Counted from the stretch's first letter, positions 26,012 to 34,636 are shown. The stretch is 64,000 bases of DNA from UBA11574 sp963752565 (GCA_963752565.1 CAVVZC010000025.1:110624-174623); one strand, 5' to 3'. The notes: a model not told the origin generated them from the sequence alone. Numbers and translations are program-made.

Positions 26012-26209
26012 CTATCCATTGGGGAGAAGCAGTTTAAGTGCTTTTCTATTGGTTTTGTCAATGATTTGACGTTGCCTTAAACCACGTTTACGCTTTGTGG
26101 TTTTTTTGGTTAAAATATGACTTGCATGTGATTTCGAAAAAATGAATTTTCCGGTTCCTGTTTTTTTAAAACGCTTAGCAGCGGCTCTATTTGTTTTTAT
26201 TTTTGGCAT
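26012..26209 (-). CDS. rpmI: 50S ribosomal protein L35
   Basis: 65 residues, the normal size: MPKIKTNRAAAKRFKKTGTG at the start and KTTKRKRGLRQ further on are diagnostic. It is separated from infC by 212 bases that include a terminator-like hairpin, so its expression can be set apart from infC. Confidence 0.97.
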   Translation of the reverse strand: MPKIKTNRAAAKRFKKTGTGKFIFSKSHASHILTKKTTKRKRGLRQRQIIDKTNRKALKLLLPNG

Positions 26210-26231
26210 CTTTAGTCCTTTCCGGTAACTT

Positions 26232-26280
26232 TAAAAAAATAGATGGCGTGAACCATGTCGGATTCCAGCTCACGCCATCT
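26232..26280 (-). terminator. Terminator or attenuator between infC and rpmI
   Basis: On the minus strand AGATGGCGTGA pairs perfectly with TCACGCCATCT (11 bp, about 18-base loop), followed by A and seven T. It ends 23 bases before the rpmI start. As infC, rpmI and rplT are normally one operon, this is best read as an attenuator controlling rpmI-rplT, a plausible site for L20 control; that role is inferred. Confidence 0.8.
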
Positions 26281-26421
26281 TCACAGAAAATATTTTTAAC
26301 AAATTATCATTATGAAAAAGGCATAAAAATAACTTTTTACGACGTCATCAACAATTCGCCGATGATCGTTGTACAATAAAAAAGTTTTTAATCTCGTGGA
26401 TTATGAAGTCTCAGGGCATAA

Positions 26422-26970
26422 TTATTTTGATAATGGTTTCGGTGCCAGAACCATAACCATTGTGCGACCTTCAAATTTTGGGGGCTGTTCGACTATTGCA
26501 ATTTCTTCAGTTTCTTGAACAATCTTTCCCAGCAATTCTTTGCCCAGATTGGTCAGCGTAATTTCTCGTCCCCTGAAAATGACGGTGACTTTGACTTTGT
26601 CCTTTCTATCAAGGAACTTTTTAATATGATTGATCTTGGTATTTAGATCATGTTCGCCAGTCTTGGGGCGAACCTTTATTTCCTTGAGCTGAAATGTGGT
26701 TTGTTTCTTTTTTGCTTCCTGTTTTTTCTTGGTCGTTTCATACTTGTAGCGACCATAATCCATTATTTTACAAACAGGGGGGGTTGCGTTTGGAGAAATT
26801 TCCACCAAGTCAAGGCCAAAATCATTGGCAACGGCGATCGCTTTGTAAGTCGGGATTATACCAATCTGATTCCCATCAGGGTCTATTACTCTGACCTCTT
26901 TTGCCCTTATATTTCTATTAATATTTATTCTATTTCCTCTGGTCCTATTTGCATGTTTCGAAATAGCTAT
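26422..26970 (-). CDS. infC: Translation initiation factor IF-3, probable ATA start
   Basis: Binds the 30S subunit, prevents premature 50S joining and rejects wrong start codons. The body is canonical: NRNIRAKEVRVIDPDG, GLDLVEISPNATPPVCKIMD, YGRYKYETTKKKQEAKKK, and EGRTMVMVLAP. The only ATG/GTG-type start upstream, GTG at 26976, is one base from the AAGGAGG at 26978-26984, too close to use. ATA at 26970 is 7 bases from it and ATT at 26964 is 13. IF-3 genes commonly use rare AUU/AUA/AUC starts so that IF-3 limits its own synthesis; I chose ATA by spacing. Confidence 0.92.
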   Translation of the reverse strand: MAISKHANRTRGNRININRNIRAKEVRVIDPDGNQIGIIPTYKAIAVANDFGLDLVEISPNATPPVCKIMDYGRYKYETTKKKQEAKKKQTTFQLKEIKVRPKTGEHDLNTKINHIKKFLDRKDKVKVTVIFRGREITLTNLGKELLGKIVQETEEIAIVEQPPKFEGRTMVMVLAPKPLSK

Positions 26971-27199
26971 ACCCACACCTCCTTTAGTTATAATTTATTG
27001 ACTTTTTCATACACATGGAACGAAACCAAAAGATGGTAACAATAATTTTTTCCAATCCCACACTCCTGAGTCATTCAGGTTATCAATCACTCGTCGGAAG
27101 TGAAACCTGAAATATATAACATTATTAATAAATGCAAGAAAAAAATGCAAGAAAATAAAATGAAAGCCGCTCTAATGAGGTATTAAATTTCTTGAGATG

Positions 27200-27703
27200 T
27201 TAAGACTGCCTGAGTGTATATTCGGCCAAGAGGCTTCCCTTCCAGTAGGAATTTTCCGGAATGCTGAAAAAAACCTTAAAAAGTTCCAGGCTGCTTTGGC
27301 GTAAAATATTGGGTACAATTGAAATGGGATTATTTGTGTATAAAGGTGGCAGTTTTGCCAAATCACAATTTATGCCTCCGCCCATTACATCTTCGTATGC
27401 GTATACAATTTCGCTGATACCATTTAAAATCAATGCCCCCAGACACATCAGGCAGGGTTCCATGGTTGTAAAGAGGGCAATCCTCTTTTTGTCTGTATTT
27501 ATATCCATATCTGCCAGACGCTTAAGTGCAATCATTTCCGCGTGGTCGATTTCATTTGGGAAATTTCCCATAGTACCTTTTCTGGTACCTGTTGCAAGAA
27601 TCCGGTTCTGATGGACCAAGACACATCCGACAGGGAACTCTCCGGCATCTAACGCTTTCTTTGCCTGTTTCAACGCTTTTTTCATAAAATATTCATAGTT
27701 CAT
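27200..27703 (-). CDS. Cytidine/deoxycytidylate-type nucleoside deaminase (TadA-like)
   Basis: A 167-residue zinc deaminase. The catalytic H54-A-E56 is in IDHAEMIALKRL and the zinc cysteines are in MEPCLMCLGA (about 83-92). The N-terminus (MKKALKQAKKALDAGEFPVG) resembles TadA and guanine deaminases, but the C-terminal half after VYAYEDVMGGGI diverges from TadA, so a nucleoside substrate is as likely as tRNA adenosine-34. It is separated from infC by a 230-base spacer with the infC leader. Confidence 0.82.
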   Translation of the reverse strand: MNYEYFMKKALKQAKKALDAGEFPVGCVLVHQNRILATGTRKGTMGNFPNEIDHAEMIALKRLADMDINTDKKRIALFTTMEPCLMCLGALILNGISEIVYAYEDVMGGGINCDLAKLPPLYTNNPISIVPNILRQSSLELFKVFFSIPENSYWKGSLLAEYTLRQS

Positions 27704-27786
27704 AATTTTATGTAAGCTCCTAACCTTTAAGTTAGATATAGGAAAGAGGATAAGAGAAACCTCGGATGAACAAAAATAAACACAAA

Positions 27787-27940
27787 TATTTTGAAAAATA
27801 AGATAGTAAGAAAGTGAAGAGCAAGAAGGTGAGAAGGTGGGAAGGTAAGAAGGTTGGCATGTCCTAGAGTCTCCGACCTTCTGATTTTCTAACCTTCTTA
27901 ATTTCCTGTTTTCCGCAACCTTCTCATCTTCTAATTACAT
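27787..27940. repeat. Word-repeat imperfect palindrome (AAGGTGAGAAGG type)
   Basis: The left arm repeats variants of GAAGGT (agaaggtgagaaggtgggaa and on); the right arm carries the complement words (AACCTTCTTAATTTCC, CAACCTTCTCATCTTC). The two arms can form a long imperfect stem of roughly 60 bases each. Intergenic, between the deaminase and the HsdR_N gene; one of several elements of this style in the window. Confidence 0.7.
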
Positions 27941-28008
27941 TTGCATCCATTTGCGGTTATCTATTTTCTAAAATGAACATTCAATAAAGAATATTCCCTA
28001 ATACAGCG

Positions 28009-28560
28009 CTACAATCTGCATACGGTATCATCACACGGACAGGAGCCGTCGACTTCATAAGCATAGACGATTCTCGATTCAATTTCTGCCTGTTCAACAG
28101 AAATCCGATTAAGATTCATTGTGGTTACCTTGTCAATGAGATCTCTCTTGGACGGTATCGATTGAAGACCCTGGGCGACCACCTCACCGGTTTTTCCCTC
28201 TAAAATATCTGCGTCCTTACCATTTGTCACGACAATGATCGGAACCTGGTAAGGTGCCACAAGTCTAGATACCGCCAGCGCCGGTCGCTGCCGGGTGACC
28301 AAGGAACCAGGGCCGTACTTGATGATCATGCCAATTCTGCCTGACACATTAATCTCAAAATCTATTTTTATAATCGCATTCTTTTCTCCGGCAGATACCC
28401 GGAGTTCACGACGGGGCTTAATCTCCTTTTTTAAATATCCTTTAAGTTCCACAAGCTGCCGAGCCAGTCTCTGTTTATATCTTTCGTCATGTGTGTCCCG
28501 GATGGTTTCACCGGTGATAAAATCGACCAGTTCGCCGAGAATGAGATGATGTCCTTGCAT
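28009..28560 (-). CDS. HsdR_N-domain protein (type I restriction R N-terminus-like)
   Basis: A 183-residue protein matching the short stand-alone family related to the N-terminal nuclease domain of type I restriction R subunits: ERYKQRLARQLVELKGYLKK, ELRVSAGEKNAIIKIDFEI, MIIKYGPGSLVTRQRPALAVSR and VPIIVVTNGKDADILEGKTG. The acidic and Lys residues of a PD-(D/E)XK fold (ID-x-E-I and the later acidic positions) appear present, but no helicase, M or S subunit is near. These proteins are common in deltaproteobacteria; whether they cut DNA is unknown. The C-terminus has CPCDDTVC, a Cys cluster. Confidence 0.75.
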   Translation of the reverse strand: MQGHHLILGELVDFITGETIRDTHDERYKQRLARQLVELKGYLKKEIKPRRELRVSAGEKNAIIKIDFEINVSGRIGMIIKYGPGSLVTRQRPALAVSRLVAPYQVPIIVVTNGKDADILEGKTGEVVAQGLQSIPSKRDLIDKVTTMNLNRISVEQAEIESRIVYAYEVDGSCPCDDTVCRL

Positions 28561-28840
28561 GTCGCCACCAAGTTTAATGATTGGTTATAATGTTGTAAAG
28601 TATAATGCTTAAAACTTACCGGTACAACCTTGAACGTTGAACGTGGAACCCGGAACCCATCAATTTAGGTTCAAATATATCTTTACAATTGATTTGGCAT
28701 ATGAATAAATTCGCCTTGACAATTAAGATTCAATGGCAATGATGATATAAAAATATCGAAAAAAAATAAATACCGAATAAATATTGTATGTTATAATTTT
28801 ATTTTAGTTTGTTATCATTAAGGGTTAAACAGTCTGTCAT

Positions 28841-29896
28841 ATGTCAATACGTGAAGATTTCGAAAAACGGGAAAAAGGCTTTATCGCTCCGTTTGGATGT
28901 TTAAGCTCCAAATCACAAGGCCGTCAGAGAGACGAAAAATCCTGTCCTGTTCGTACAGCATTCCAGCTGGATCGCGATCGAATTGTCTACTCAAACGCCT
29001 TCAGGCGGCTAAAACGCAAAACCCAGGTTTTCCTGTCTCCTATGGGAGATCATTATCGAACACGCTTAACACATACATTAGAGGTCTCTGAAATTGCAAG
29101 AACCATAGCGCGCGCCATGCGCCTGAACGAGGATCTTGTTGAGGCCATTGCCCTTGCACATGATCTCGGTCATCCACCCTTTGGTCACGGTGGGGAGATG
29201 GCGCTTAAAGAAATTTATTCGCCGGATTTTTCACATCACAAACAGAGTTTGCGTATTGTTGATATTTTGGAACAAAATGGTAAAGGGCTAAATCTTACGT
29301 ATGAGGTTCGCGACGGGATTTTAAAGCATTCCAAAGGATATGGAAAGATTATTCCCGACGACCCTGCCGAAATGGCATGTACTGTTGAAGGAAACATCGT
29401 TCGAATTGCCGATATTATGGCTTACTTGAATCATGATCTGGATGATGCCATCAAAAGTGGTGTTATCAATGCCGCTCAGGTCCCAGAAACCTGCGAAAAA
29501 ATCCTCGGTTACACACATTCCGAGCGTGCTACGGCCATGATCAAGGATTTGATTTCTAACAGCAAACTTCAAGATGGTACGCTGTATTTAAACGTGAGCG
29601 ATGAAGTTTTTAACGCCATGACCGAACTGAGGCAATTTCTTTATGAAAATGTCTATCGTTCCCCCCGGGTTCATAACGAGTTTACCAAGGCCAGACGGAT
29701 TTTGATCGAACTTTACACCTTTTTTCTTAATAACGAAACATTGCTTCTGAAAGAACTTACGGCTATGGAAATGTCGAAGTGCAATCACAGCAGCCAATCC
29801 ATGGAAAGGTGCGTTTGTGATTTTATTGCCAGTTTAACGGACCGGCGTGCTCTCGATTTGTACTCAACCATTTTTTTCCCTTCGCCTCTGGTATAA
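28841..29896 (+). CDS. dgt: Deoxyguanosinetriphosphate triphosphohydrolase-like protein
   Basis: A 351-residue HD-domain dNTPase that releases tripolyphosphate from dNTPs. The HD metal site is formed by H77 in RLTHTLEVSEIA and H107-D108 in ALAHDLGHPPFGHGGE, with a further D near 195 (NIVRIADIMAYLNHDLDDA). RIVYSNAFRRLKRKTQVF is the usual substrate-binding start. Size and motifs match the shorter dGTPase-like subclass. It begins the plus-strand run with two YkgJ genes; only 11 bases separate it from the next frame. Confidence 0.93.
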   Translation: MSIREDFEKREKGFIAPFGCLSSKSQGRQRDEKSCPVRTAFQLDRDRIVYSNAFRRLKRKTQVFLSPMGDHYRTRLTHTLEVSEIARTIARAMRLNEDLVEAIALAHDLGHPPFGHGGEMALKEIYSPDFSHHKQSLRIVDILEQNGKGLNLTYEVRDGILKHSKGYGKIIPDDPAEMACTVEGNIVRIADIMAYLNHDLDDAIKSGVINAAQVPETCEKILGYTHSERATAMIKDLISNSKLQDGTLYLNVSDEVFNAMTELRQFLYENVYRSPRVHNEFTKARRILIELYTFFLNNETLLLKELTAMEMSKCNHSSQSMERCVCDFIASLTDRRALDLYSTIFFPSPLV

Positions 29897-29907
29897 AAGT
29901 TACTTGA

Positions 29908-30522
29908 ATGATGGGTTTGCCCACCGTTACCCAGTATCAGTTATCCCGAATCCAGCCTCATACCTTTGCACCTTTCTTAAAACGTCTAAAAAAGATATTT
30001 GCATCCATGGATCAAAAATACCAGGGGGCTGCCGATTATTATGGCTTCAACTGCAAGGGCTGTGAAGATAACTGCTGCCTAACCCGCTTCTATCACTATA
30101 CACTTATTGAATACCTCTATATCAAGGAAGGGTTCCATGGTCTTGAAAATAAGAAACAGGTCGAAGTGAAGCAAAGGTCTTTGGTTGTCTGCCGGAAAAC
30201 CGATGAGGCCGATGAGAAGGGAACGCCTGTACAACAGATGTGCCCGGTCAATTTTGGGAGCCTTTGTGTCCTGTATCCGTATCGACCCATGATATGCAGA
30301 TTGCACGGTATTCCCCATGAACTCCAGAGGTCCGACCAGGGAATATTAAGTTCTCCGGGTTGTGATACCTTTACTCTGAAATGCCATGGAAAGAAGCGTT
30401 TTAAGTTTGACCGAACACCCTTTTACATGCGAATGGCAGCCTTGGAAAGGGAGATGAAGCAGGCAGTGGGGGTGACGCAAAAGATTAAAATGACCGTTGC
30501 GCAGATGATCGTAACGTTTTAG
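29908..30522 (+). CDS. YkgJ-family cysteine-cluster protein 1
   Basis: A 204-residue soluble protein. It has the YkgJ/UPF0153 arrangement: FNCKGCEDNCC near residues 48-58, a middle Cys (QQMCPVNFGSLCVLYPYRPMIC) and a terminal Cys set (SSPGCDTFTLKC). Proteins of this type are believed to bind zinc or an Fe-S cluster; the function is not established. It starts 11 bases after the dGTPase stop, so it is probably cotranscribed. Two more members lie within 4 kb. Confidence 0.82.
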   Translation: MMGLPTVTQYQLSRIQPHTFAPFLKRLKKIFASMDQKYQGAADYYGFNCKGCEDNCCLTRFYHYTLIEYLYIKEGFHGLENKKQVEVKQRSLVVCRKTDEADEKGTPVQQMCPVNFGSLCVLYPYRPMICRLHGIPHELQRSDQGILSSPGCDTFTLKCHGKKRFKFDRTPFYMRMAALEREMKQAVGVTQKIKMTVAQMIVTF

Positions 30523-30561
30523 ACTTTTTAAAGTGATGAGTTATACCATGTTGGATCATTT

Positions 30562-31344
30562 ATGAAATATATAGAGACTGAAGATATCGGTAAACTGCCC
30601 GGCAGAAGACTTAAACAGAGTGACAGCTTTAAATTTCAATGTTACCCGGGGATTGCCTGTTATAATCGATGCTGTCGACATATCAACCTGTTTTTGTATC
30701 CTTATGACGTTATCCGCTTAAAAAATCAATTACATATGACTTCCGATCACTTTCTGGATAAATACGTGGATATTGTGTTAAGGCCCTCTAATTTTTTTCC
30801 GGAAGTCTTTTTAACCATGTCAGACAACCCGGAGAAAACCTGCCCTTTTTTAGATGCGTCCGGCTGTACCGTTTACCCGGATCGTCCCGATACATGCCGC
30901 ACTTTTCCAGTAGAACAGGGCGTTTTTTATGATGCCGAACATGACAAAACAGAGCCTATTTATTTTTTCAAACCCCCTGAGTTTTGTTTGGGGCAGCATG
31001 AAGAAAAAGAGTGGACAACCCAAACATGGTCAAAAGACCAAGATGCCGTGATATATAATAAAATGACCGCCCGCTGGTCAGAGTTGAAGCGGTTGTTCCA
31101 AACAGACCCCTGGGGTTCACAAGGACCGGAAGGACCCAAGGCGAAAATGGCGTTTATGGCCACGTATAATATCGATCAATTCCGAGATTTTTTATTTAAA
31201 AGCACTTTCTTAAAACGGTATAAGGTAAAATCCAAAGTTTTAAAACGAATCCGCTCCGATGATGTGGAATTGATGAAATTTGGTTTTGAGTGGGTAAAAT
31301 TCTATGTTTGGGGGATTAAAACAAGATATTTTAGACTCAGGTAG
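30562..31344 (+). CDS. YkgJ-family cysteine-cluster protein 2
   Basis: A 260-residue protein: FKFQCYPGIACYNRCCRHIN holds the first Cys cluster (C29, C34-type, then CC), followed by LFLYPYDVIRLKNQL, CPFLDASGCTVYPDRPDTCR (second cluster) and EFCLGQHEEK. The C-terminal 90 residues are helical with conserved FMATYNIDQFRDFLF and DDVELMKFGFEWVK. It is clearly paralogous to the protein at 32891-33628, which has the same order of motifs, including NIDQFR/DIDTFR and the ending LMKFGFEWVK/LLKLGHRWIK. Function unknown; redox-linked roles are guessed for the family. Confidence 0.84.
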   Translation: MKYIETEDIGKLPGRRLKQSDSFKFQCYPGIACYNRCCRHINLFLYPYDVIRLKNQLHMTSDHFLDKYVDIVLRPSNFFPEVFLTMSDNPEKTCPFLDASGCTVYPDRPDTCRTFPVEQGVFYDAEHDKTEPIYFFKPPEFCLGQHEEKEWTTQTWSKDQDAVIYNKMTARWSELKRLFQTDPWGSQGPEGPKAKMAFMATYNIDQFRDFLFKSTFLKRYKVKSKVLKRIRSDDVELMKFGFEWVKFYVWGIKTRYFRLR

Positions 31345-31494
31345 TTCAGACGTCGAAAAGATTTTGATTTTTCGTGTAACTATTCTCAAAAAAGGGGAGT
31401 TTTTTATTCCCCCATCATCAATCCTCATGCCGAACGCAACGGTGGCGGAAGATAATTGCGGCCTCATCCCGCAGATAATTTCGGAGGAAGCTTG

Positions 31495-31854
31495 CTATAG
31501 ACTGATTACCGCACTTTCACAGGCCATGGAGATCAATTGATCCCCGGTGGCCATCCTGGCGCCTTCTATCAAATCTTCAGCCGAAATACCTCTGGATGTG
31601 GCACAAGGGGTACACACAAGGAGCGGCACACCGAATTCCTGCAAATATGCCATATGGTCATCAGCCTTATCACCGGTGGCTGCCTGCACATTTTCTATGA
31701 TTCCCTTCTTGGCAATATATACGCCTTCATCCAACAGAAACACTGCTGTGTCCTTTCCCTCCTTTTTGGCAACCATGGCAAAAAACAGCGCTCGCGTGGC
31801 TCGATTCGGATTATCGGTACCACAGGACAGTACGATCAATACCTTGTCAGTCAT
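31495..31854 (-). CDS. DsrE-family-like sulfur-relay/peroxiredoxin-type protein
   Basis: A 119-residue DsrE-fold protein: KVLIVLSCGTDNPNRATRAL at the start, KKEGKDTAVFLLDEGVYIAKKG, then FGVPLLVCTPCATSRGISAE. Conserved cysteines (C10, and C-x-x-C in VCTPCAT near residues 79-82) could carry persulfide, as in DsrE/TusD. Such small proteins are abundant in sulfate and sulfur metabolisers. It is followed in the same direction by nothing close, and lies between YkgJ gene 2 (convergent) and the SDR gene. Role inferred from family only. Confidence 0.8.
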   Translation of the reverse strand: MTDKVLIVLSCGTDNPNRATRALFFAMVAKKEGKDTAVFLLDEGVYIAKKGIIENVQAATGDKADDHMAYLQEFGVPLLVCTPCATSRGISAEDLIEGARMATGDQLISMACESAVISL

Positions 31855-31999
31855 AGTTCACTCCTTTTTTTTAGTATTTTGATAATTGACGCCATACAAA
31901 CGATCAGCTTAGGAAACTCAATGAACGGCCCAAGGTTTGCCGAGGAGCCGTTCATCTTTCTCTTCTGTTTGAAATTCTTCATGAAAAATCCGGGCAAAA

Positions 32000-32827
32000 T
32001 CATTGTAGCACCCCTTTCGGCATGGGCGCGATCTTCTCGCCACCGAGCACATATCCGCCATCGAGCCTTATCACATTTCCCGTCATAAAAGGCGCATCTT
32101 TGATAATAAAAAGGACGGCCTTTATCACATCTGCTATGGTGCCGATACGCGGGATCAAAGTATGATCGATAATTGCCGCTTTTTGTTCATCGCTGAGCAG
32201 GCCCCATCCCCGGGTATTTCTTCCGTGTCGGGTTTCAACCAATCCCAGCATAATTTCATTGACGCGAACTTCCGGTGCTCCAATACGTGCCCATGTTTCG
32301 GTTAAAAGTGAAATACCCCGATTGGCAGATGCATAACCCTCATTGAATATGTAACTGGCAGGACCTGACCGCCCCACTATGGCGGCAATGGAGGAAAGGT
32401 TTATGACAACACCGTCTCTGGAAGCTTTAAGATGTGGCAAGGCAGATTCAAACATCCACCTTTTGGCACGCAGGGTGGTGGCCATTTCAAGATCCCACTG
32501 TTTTTGATCATACGATCCGTGAACCACCGGCCATCCCCCCCGCTCTATGTTGTTGATCAAAATATCGAGTCGGCCGAAACGATCTACGACCTTTTCAACC
32601 AATTCTTTAATTTTGTCGGTTTCAAGCAGGTCTGTTTGGATGATCAGATGATCCTGGCCGGTTTTGACGAAGTCCTGCTGCAATTCATCCAGGCTTTCTT
32701 TCCAGTCAAAATAGTTGAGCGCAACGTTAACCCCTTCCCGTGCAAGGGCAATCCCGATTCCTTTTCCGATGCCCTTTACTGCGCCGAGCACCAGAGCGAC
32801 TTTGTTTTTGATTTTCATAATTATCAC
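32000..32827 (-). CDS. SDR-family protein with altered catalytic Lys
   Basis: A 275-residue Rossmann-fold protein. The cofactor motif GAVKGIGKGIG is at residues 16-26; DILINNIERGG is the NNAG-like motif; the active-site Ser is in VINLSSIAAIVGRSGPASY. The catalytic Tyr is followed by I-F-N-E, so the normal Y-x-x-x-K reads Y-x-x-x-E. The C-terminus FMTGNVIRLDGGYVLGG is typical of FabG-like SDRs. No SD is obvious before ATG 32827. Loss of the Lys should weaken or change oxidoreductase activity. It sits between the DsrE-like gene and YkgJ gene 3 without an operon spacing that reveals its role. Confidence 0.85.
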   Translation of the reverse strand: MIIMKIKNKVALVLGAVKGIGKGIGIALAREGVNVALNYFDWKESLDELQQDFVKTGQDHLIIQTDLLETDKIKELVEKVVDRFGRLDILINNIERGGWPVVHGSYDQKQWDLEMATTLRAKRWMFESALPHLKASRDGVVINLSSIAAIVGRSGPASYIFNEGYASANRGISLLTETWARIGAPEVRVNEIMLGLVETRHGRNTRGWGLLSDEQKAAIIDHTLIPRIGTIADVIKAVLFIIKDAPFMTGNVIRLDGGYVLGGEKIAPMPKGVLQ

Positions 32828-32837
32828 AAGTATTTAC

Positions 32838-32912
32838 TTAGACAGGATTAACAGGATAGACTTGAGTTGTAAGTAAATCCGGATATCGTGTTAATCCTGT
32901 CCAAGGTGATCA
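32838..32912. repeat. Inverted repeat of the GACAGGATTAACAGGAT type
   Basis: GACAGGATTAACAGGAT at 32840-32856 is the complement, with two mismatches, of ATCGTGTTAATCCTGTC at 32885-32901; a possible stem of about 17 bp. The right arm overlaps the end of YkgJ gene 3. Similar word-palindromes occur elsewhere in this window. Confidence 0.65.
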
Positions 32913-33628
32913 AAAAGGGTTTTTTTGATCCATCGATGCCCCAGTTTTAACAGTTCAATATCATCCTTCTTCAGGGTATCCAAAGTTTTTTCGTCCAGGT
33001 TCCAATTATCAAGAATATGTTGTTCAACTATATGAGATCTGAATGTGTCAATGTCGTACAGTGCCATGTGAAAAGCAAGTCTTGACTTGATATCCATCGG
33101 GCCGGGAATGAGGCGATTTTTAAGGCCGATGATTTCCAGCAACATATCATTCATTTCATTATATAAAGTAACATCCTGATCTTCGATCCATTCCCGGATG
33201 GCCCAGGTTCTTCCCTGTTCAAAACCCAGACAGTGCGGTTCTTTCAAAAGGATATACTGCTCCGTAATTTTACGTGTTTCTCTGGAACGAGATGCAACCC
33301 TCACCAGCGGATAGGTCCGACACGATGATGGGCGGTCTTCATAAACGCTGCATCCTGATGACGTCACAAATGGGCACTTGAGTTTATGAGGGGCATCTGT
33401 TTTTAAAGTTATTATGGGGAAACCGGTTTCGGGGCCGGTATGTTGGATGGTATACCGCTCGAGAAAAAGATGCGATGATATATCGAGTCGATGTTTCAGA
33501 CGCAAAATATCGTAAGGAGTGAGAAATTGGTTCAGGTCCCGGCAACATTCATTGAAACAGGGCACCTTTTTTGAGCATGAAAATAAGAATGTGTCATTTG
33601 CCGAAAGGGGAGTCATGTTATTTTCCAT
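32891..33628 (-). CDS. YkgJ-family cysteine-cluster protein 3
   Basis: A 245-residue paralogue of the 30562-31344 protein, on the opposite strand: FLFSCSKKVPCFNECCRDLN (first cluster), QFLTPYDILRLKHRLDISSH, CPFVTSSGCSVYEDRPSSCR (second cluster), HCLGFEQGRTWAIREWIEDQ, and the ending DIELLKLGHRWIKKTL. Spacing of the Cys clusters is the same in both. Located upstream of the apr region, reading away from it. Function unknown; metal or Fe-S binding is expected. Confidence 0.83.
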   Translation of the reverse strand: MENNMTPLSANDTFLFSCSKKVPCFNECCRDLNQFLTPYDILRLKHRLDISSHLFLERYTIQHTGPETGFPIITLKTDAPHKLKCPFVTSSGCSVYEDRPSSCRTYPLVRVASRSRETRKITEQYILLKEPHCLGFEQGRTWAIREWIEDQDVTLYNEMNDMLLEIIGLKNRLIPGPMDIKSRLAFHMALYDIDTFRSHIVEQHILDNWNLDEKTLDTLKKDDIELLKLGHRWIKKTLFDHLGQD

Positions 33629-34198
33629 AGTAATTAACCAATGACCAATCCAGTAAAACCTGTCAACAAAAAAAATGTGTGTAAAATATAAAAGTCCATA
33701 AGGTGCTGTAAATCTTTCAGGGTGGCCTCCATACGTCTATACAAATATCCAAATGCTGGATGAAATTCATACACTGAATGATGCTTACAACATGAATCAT
33801 CTTAAGCACAATATATAGTGTATATTAAATTATTCTAACCTAAATAAAGATTCTATCAAATCCTTTAGAACAGGGCGTATAAATTTATAATTTAGTTTCC
33901 CAAAAGTTCTTGACAAGAATAATGTTAATTGTTATTTAATCCTTTTGGCACTCAGACCTTACCTATCTTATTGATTTTATGGTGCATTGTTTATTTAACG
34001 TTTGGGAATTTTAAAATCACCCCCTAAGGGTGATTGGGTAAAAATAAAGCGGAATTATTTAAAACGAATAACAACTGAGGGTCTATTCTGGACCAAAATT
34101 ACGAAGGGAGGTGCAAACAGCTTACACATTGTACCAGAGACTATTTTAAAGAGGTTAAAATACTGAAATTTTTTACAACAGAATTAGGAGGTAATTAA
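33629..34198. other. Spacer and promoter region upstream of aprBA
   Basis: Divergent between YkgJ gene 3 and aprB. It holds the probable apr promoter at 33912-33940 and then a 260-base AT-rich leader in which a short palindrome (CCCCCTAAGGGTG-like, near 34020) occurs. AGGAGG at 34183-34189 is the aprB ribosome site. No other gene seen. Confidence 0.5.
33912..33940 (+). promoter_or_regulatory. Putative aprBA promoter
   Basis: TTGACA at 33912-33917, 17 bases, TATTTA at 33935-33940. Both hexamers and the spacing are good sigma-70 matches. It lies 258 bases before aprB, giving a long leader. This is the strongest candidate in the spacer. Confidence 0.55.
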
Positions 34199-34636
34199 AT
34201 GCCAAGTTTCGTAATTGACGAAAAATGCGATGGCTGCAAAGGCGGGGACAAGACCGCGTGCATGTACATTTGCCCCAACGACCTGATGGTTCTGGAACCC
34301 AATGAAATGAAGGCTTACAATCAGGAGCCGGATCAGTGCTGGGAATGTTTTTCATGCGTAAAGATCTGCCCCACACAGGCAATTGAGGTTAGAGGTTATG
34401 CTGACTTTGTGCCGCTGGGAAGCAGCATTATGCCCATGCTTGGAACCGAGGATGTTATGTGGACCTGTAAGTTCAGAAACGGTACCATCAAGCGCTTTAA
34501 GTTCCCCATCCGGACAACCCCTGAAGGCGCTGCCAATGCGTATCTGGATCTCGTAGGCAAAGATCTTGACAGTGAGCTGCTTTCAACCCAAGAAGCAGAT
34601 GGTTTCGAGATGCCAAAACCGCTGGCAACCGTTTAA
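34199..34636 (+). CDS. aprB: Adenylylsulfate reductase beta subunit
   Basis: The iron-sulfur subunit of APS reductase, cytoplasmic. It passes electrons from the Qmo complex to FAD in AprA. The 145-residue protein holds two [4Fe-4S] sets: C10, C13, C21, C25 and C47, C50, C53, C57. W48, next to C47, matches the tryptophan that bridges the clusters in the Archaeoglobus enzyme. The C-terminal tail wraps AprA in known structures. AGGAGG is 7 bases before the ATG. aprA starts 71 bases later in the same operon. Confidence 0.98.
   Translation: MPSFVIDEKCDGCKGGDKTACMYICPNDLMVLEPNEMKAYNQEPDQCWECFSCVKICPTQAIEVRGYADFVPLGSSIMPMLGTEDVMWTCKFRNGTIKRFKFPIRTTPEGAANAYLDLVGKDLDSELLSTQEADGFEMPKPLATV

Noticed and set aside
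31304..31540. A 78-codon plus-strand frame over the end of YkgJ gene 2 and the DsrE-like gene
   Set aside because: It overlaps both well-supported genes; only the middle is intergenic and there is no ribosome site.
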